Made by a program: the position numbers and the translations under genes. A stretch of DNA of 62,000 nt from Zygnema cylindricum. Taxonomy: Eukaryota; Streptophyta; Zygnematophyceae; Zygnematales; Zygnemataceae. The stretch is taken from NCBI GenBank assembly GCA_037447655.1, contig JBBHKE010002818.1, forward strand, positions 1-62,000, given 5' to 3'. Below the pieces are notes generated by a model that saw nothing but the letters and a program-made list of their open reading frames with translations, was not told where the DNA came from and did no database searches. Shown here in pieces: positions 59,920 through 62,000 of the stretch (positions within the stretch are counted from its first letter, which is position 1; each line of letters starts with the position of its first letter).

Positions 59920-60801
59920 AATCTGAATGCACACCTGTACAGCCTCGACTCTCTTGAGTTTGTAAGTAAATGAATCTCTGAAAATGCTCAACTAGGCGAT
60001 AAGTTATAGGGTGGCAAATATGCCAATATATACAAGCTCTCAAAGAGAGAGAAGACTACCTACCAAATTTTCCTAAGTCTTAGTTCCCTCTCACAACCCC
60101 GATCTACTGACTGTAAGAACCAATCATATCATTGTACCGTACTCGAAAGTACTACTGCCGATATACTTTCTGTACGACCTCTGTACGGCAAAGCCATTAA
60201 GCTCACGCGTGTCCATCTTTCACTTGTCCGTACGTTCCTCGTAATTCTTGCCACCAAATGTTATCTTTCCACGTGGCGCCAAGTCATGCCACGTCACAAA
60301 ACGCCAAAGTGACCATTCTGGGATCTTGGCTAGGATGTGTGCCATTAGATGAAAACCGACATTTATTTCTGACCGTCAAAACAAACGTCTGATTCATTTG
60401 TTTCTGCGGCAACATGTTTGCAGTGTATTTAACCGTTTCTTTGTCTTTTCATTTGTATTAGCGTTAATTGGTTTATCGACTGTAACACAGTTTAAACAGA
60501 AATCACACCCTTTATACTTCAACGAACTTCTACGACATACCAGTTAGAGTTGATGGCTACGCCTTGCTCTGCGCGTCAGGGGTTCGAGTCCCGCCGGCCT
60601 CAACTTTTTGTTGAGAGTGACATAAATCACTCTTTAGTCATGCTTATTAGGCTGAGGCAGCCATGGCTACCTATCTCCTTCTCTCTCTCTCCTTCAGTGA
60701 CTACAACAAGTATGGGGGATAGAGAGGAAATGAGAGAGCAGGCTACCTGCTTTTTCCTTCTATTATAGACCTAGAAAATACCCTATAAATCTCGTGAGTT
60801 T
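59920..60801 (-). repeat. 3' LTR of copia element B (upper part)
   Basis: On the minus strand it starts TGTTGAAACTCACGAGATTT, just after the polypurine-like tract that follows the RNase H end. It continues beyond copia A at 52499-52609. It is homologous to the LTR portion at 61540-62000. The LTR holds a tRNA-like segment at 60549-60604. Confidence 0.85.
60549..60604 (+). other. tRNA-like segment in the copia B LTR
   Basis: A plus-strand segment with a near-perfect B-box/T-arm (GGGGTTCGAGTCCCGCC) and a 7-bp acceptor-like pairing (GTTGATG with CCTCAAC, one mismatch), followed by a T run. At 56 bases it is too short for a whole tRNA, because the D-arm part is reduced (GGCTACGCC). It occupies the same position in the LTR as the tRNA-Arg-like segment of element A. 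Confidence 0.6.
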
Positions 60802-60842
60802 CAACACTCCCCTTATTTTTTAGTCTAACTTTTATTTTTCTT

Positions 60843-61540
60843 TTAGTCCACATTTTCTCTGCAATATTTTAACTTGGGAGAGGGCACAGGTTTGGTCATC
60901 ATGTCAGCCACCATTTCTTCATCAGATCTATACACAAGATTTACAATTTTATTTTCAACTTTCTCCCTCACAAAGCTCAATCTTATGTTCATATGTTTAG
61001 CTTTGAAATGATGTTTTGGATTGGTTGCAATTGCAATTGCAGCCTGATTATCACAAAAAACTTCATGCATTCCTTCCTTCATATACCCCATTTCTTGCAA
61101 CAAGGACTTGACCCACATTAATTCTTTCACAACAGAACAAAAGGCCATATACCCAGCCTCGATAGTTGACTGAGCAACCACCTTTTGTTGCTTACTACTC
61201 CAACAGCAAGCACCTTCCCCCACATACAATACATATCCAGAAGTGCATCTTCTCATAGGTGCATCCCCATAACTTGCATCACTCCAAGTAGTGATATCAG
61301 TGTGCTCCCCTCCCAAATTCAACCATAACTCTCTGGTTCACACCAGATATCTCATGACTCTCTTAGCTGCCTCCCAATCTCTCTTTCTAGGATCGTTAAG
61401 ACTCATACTGAGGAGTCCTACTGCTACTGCTATGTCTTGCGTTTTACAGTTCATAAAGTAGATCAAACTTCATACTACCTGTCTATAAGGAATAGACTTC
61501 ATTAACTCTCTCTCCTCTGGACTCATTTGATCATCTAAGT
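60843..61540 (-). pseudogene. Copia element B internal remnant (end of RT and RNase H)
   Basis: The minus-strand frame contains SIPYRQVV, CSDA-type SDASYGDAPMRRCTSGY, WSSKQQKV and HFKAKHMNIRLSFV, i.e. the end of RT and RNase H of a copia element close to A. The upstream part (61322-61540) has stops. At 61540/61541 it adjoins directly the end of another B-type LTR (TGCAATTCTGTG), so gag, protease, integrase and most of RT are missing. Confidence 0.85.
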
Positions 61541-62000
61541 GCAATTCTGTGTTCTTCATTGGATCACTGAATTCAGAAAGCCTCTAAATAGTTGTTAACT
61601 AACCCACTTTCAATGACAACCACTGATGCCCAAGCAAACAAGCTGACAATTTGAATGCACCCTTGTGCACCTTGGACTCCCCTGAGTCCGTAGGAAAAAA
61701 AATCTCTAAAAGGCCCAACCATGCGATAAGATATGAGGCAGTAAAAATGCCAATTCGTACAAACTCTCAAAGGGAGAGGTGACTGCCTACCAAAATATTC
61801 TAAGTCCAGATTCCCTCTAATAACTTTTATCTATTGAAGTACGAACCTATCACATTACTGTACCGTACCAAAAAGTACTACCGTCTGTGTACCTTTTGTA
61901 CGGCCTATGTACGACAAGGTTATTAAGCGGACGCGTGTCCACTTCTCACTCGTCCGTACGTTCTTTGGAATTCCCGCGACCGAATGTCATCTTTCCACGT
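61540..62000 (-). repeat. 5' LTR of copia element B (part; continues beyond the window)
   Basis: The match to 52499-52609 plus 59920-60270 is collinear, including GACTCNCNTGAGT, AAGTACTAC and GTCCGTACGTTC. The window ends inside it at CTTTCCACGT, corresponding to about 60273 in the other LTR. Confidence 0.85.

Overview
This is nuclear DNA from a green-lineage eukaryote, most likely a streptophyte (a land plant or charophyte alga). The evidence is GT-AG introns, a land-plant-type LRR protein starting MGGACS, a plant spermidine-synthase-like methyltransferase, and plant-type transposons (copia, hAT, MULE, Tourist/PIF-Harbinger, TIR elements with TA target duplications). I cannot name the genus. 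There is no operon, prophage, CRISPR array or rRNA gene. All family names come from motif recognition, not from a search.

Layout. 0-2.7 kb: no gene, one 630-bp foldback repeat. 2.7-10.2 kb (minus): a 15-exon LRR gene of about 575 codons in which single 24-residue repeats sit on 69-75-nt exons; exon 13 is 71 nt and causes a frameshift. 11.5-18.5 kb: a cluster of TIR elements with TA target sites, a 690-bp tandem repeat, and a GC-rich LINE fragment (RT, zinc finger, restriction-like endonuclease) nested inside one TIR element. 19.4-24.2 kb (minus): a six-exon methyltransferase gene with several apparent lesions. 26.0-27.2 kb (plus): the first two exons of an Integrator subunit 11/CPSF73-like gene whose remainder is not recognisable in the window. 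30.1-31.8 kb (minus): a two-exon gene for a small two-pass membrane protein. 33.4-39.1 kb: more TIR elements and a 2.25-kb MULE that contains three other elements. 39.1-52.5 kb: a large inverted repeat enclosing a broken copia element, AT-rich DNA, a hAT element and a solo LTR with a 19-bp minisatellite. 52.5-62 kb: one copia element (A) inserted into the LTR of another (B), with a further solo LTR inside one of A's LTRs.

The host genes do not form an evident pathway. The strongest structural result is that the transposon layers can be ordered. Two paralogous empty sites (one in the MULE arm, one in the large inverted repeat) define the ends and TA target duplication of the main TIR family. 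5-bp, 8-bp and 9-bp target duplications delimit two solo LTRs, the hAT element and the MULE. tRNA-like segments occur in both copia LTR families and in the inner inverted-repeat arms.
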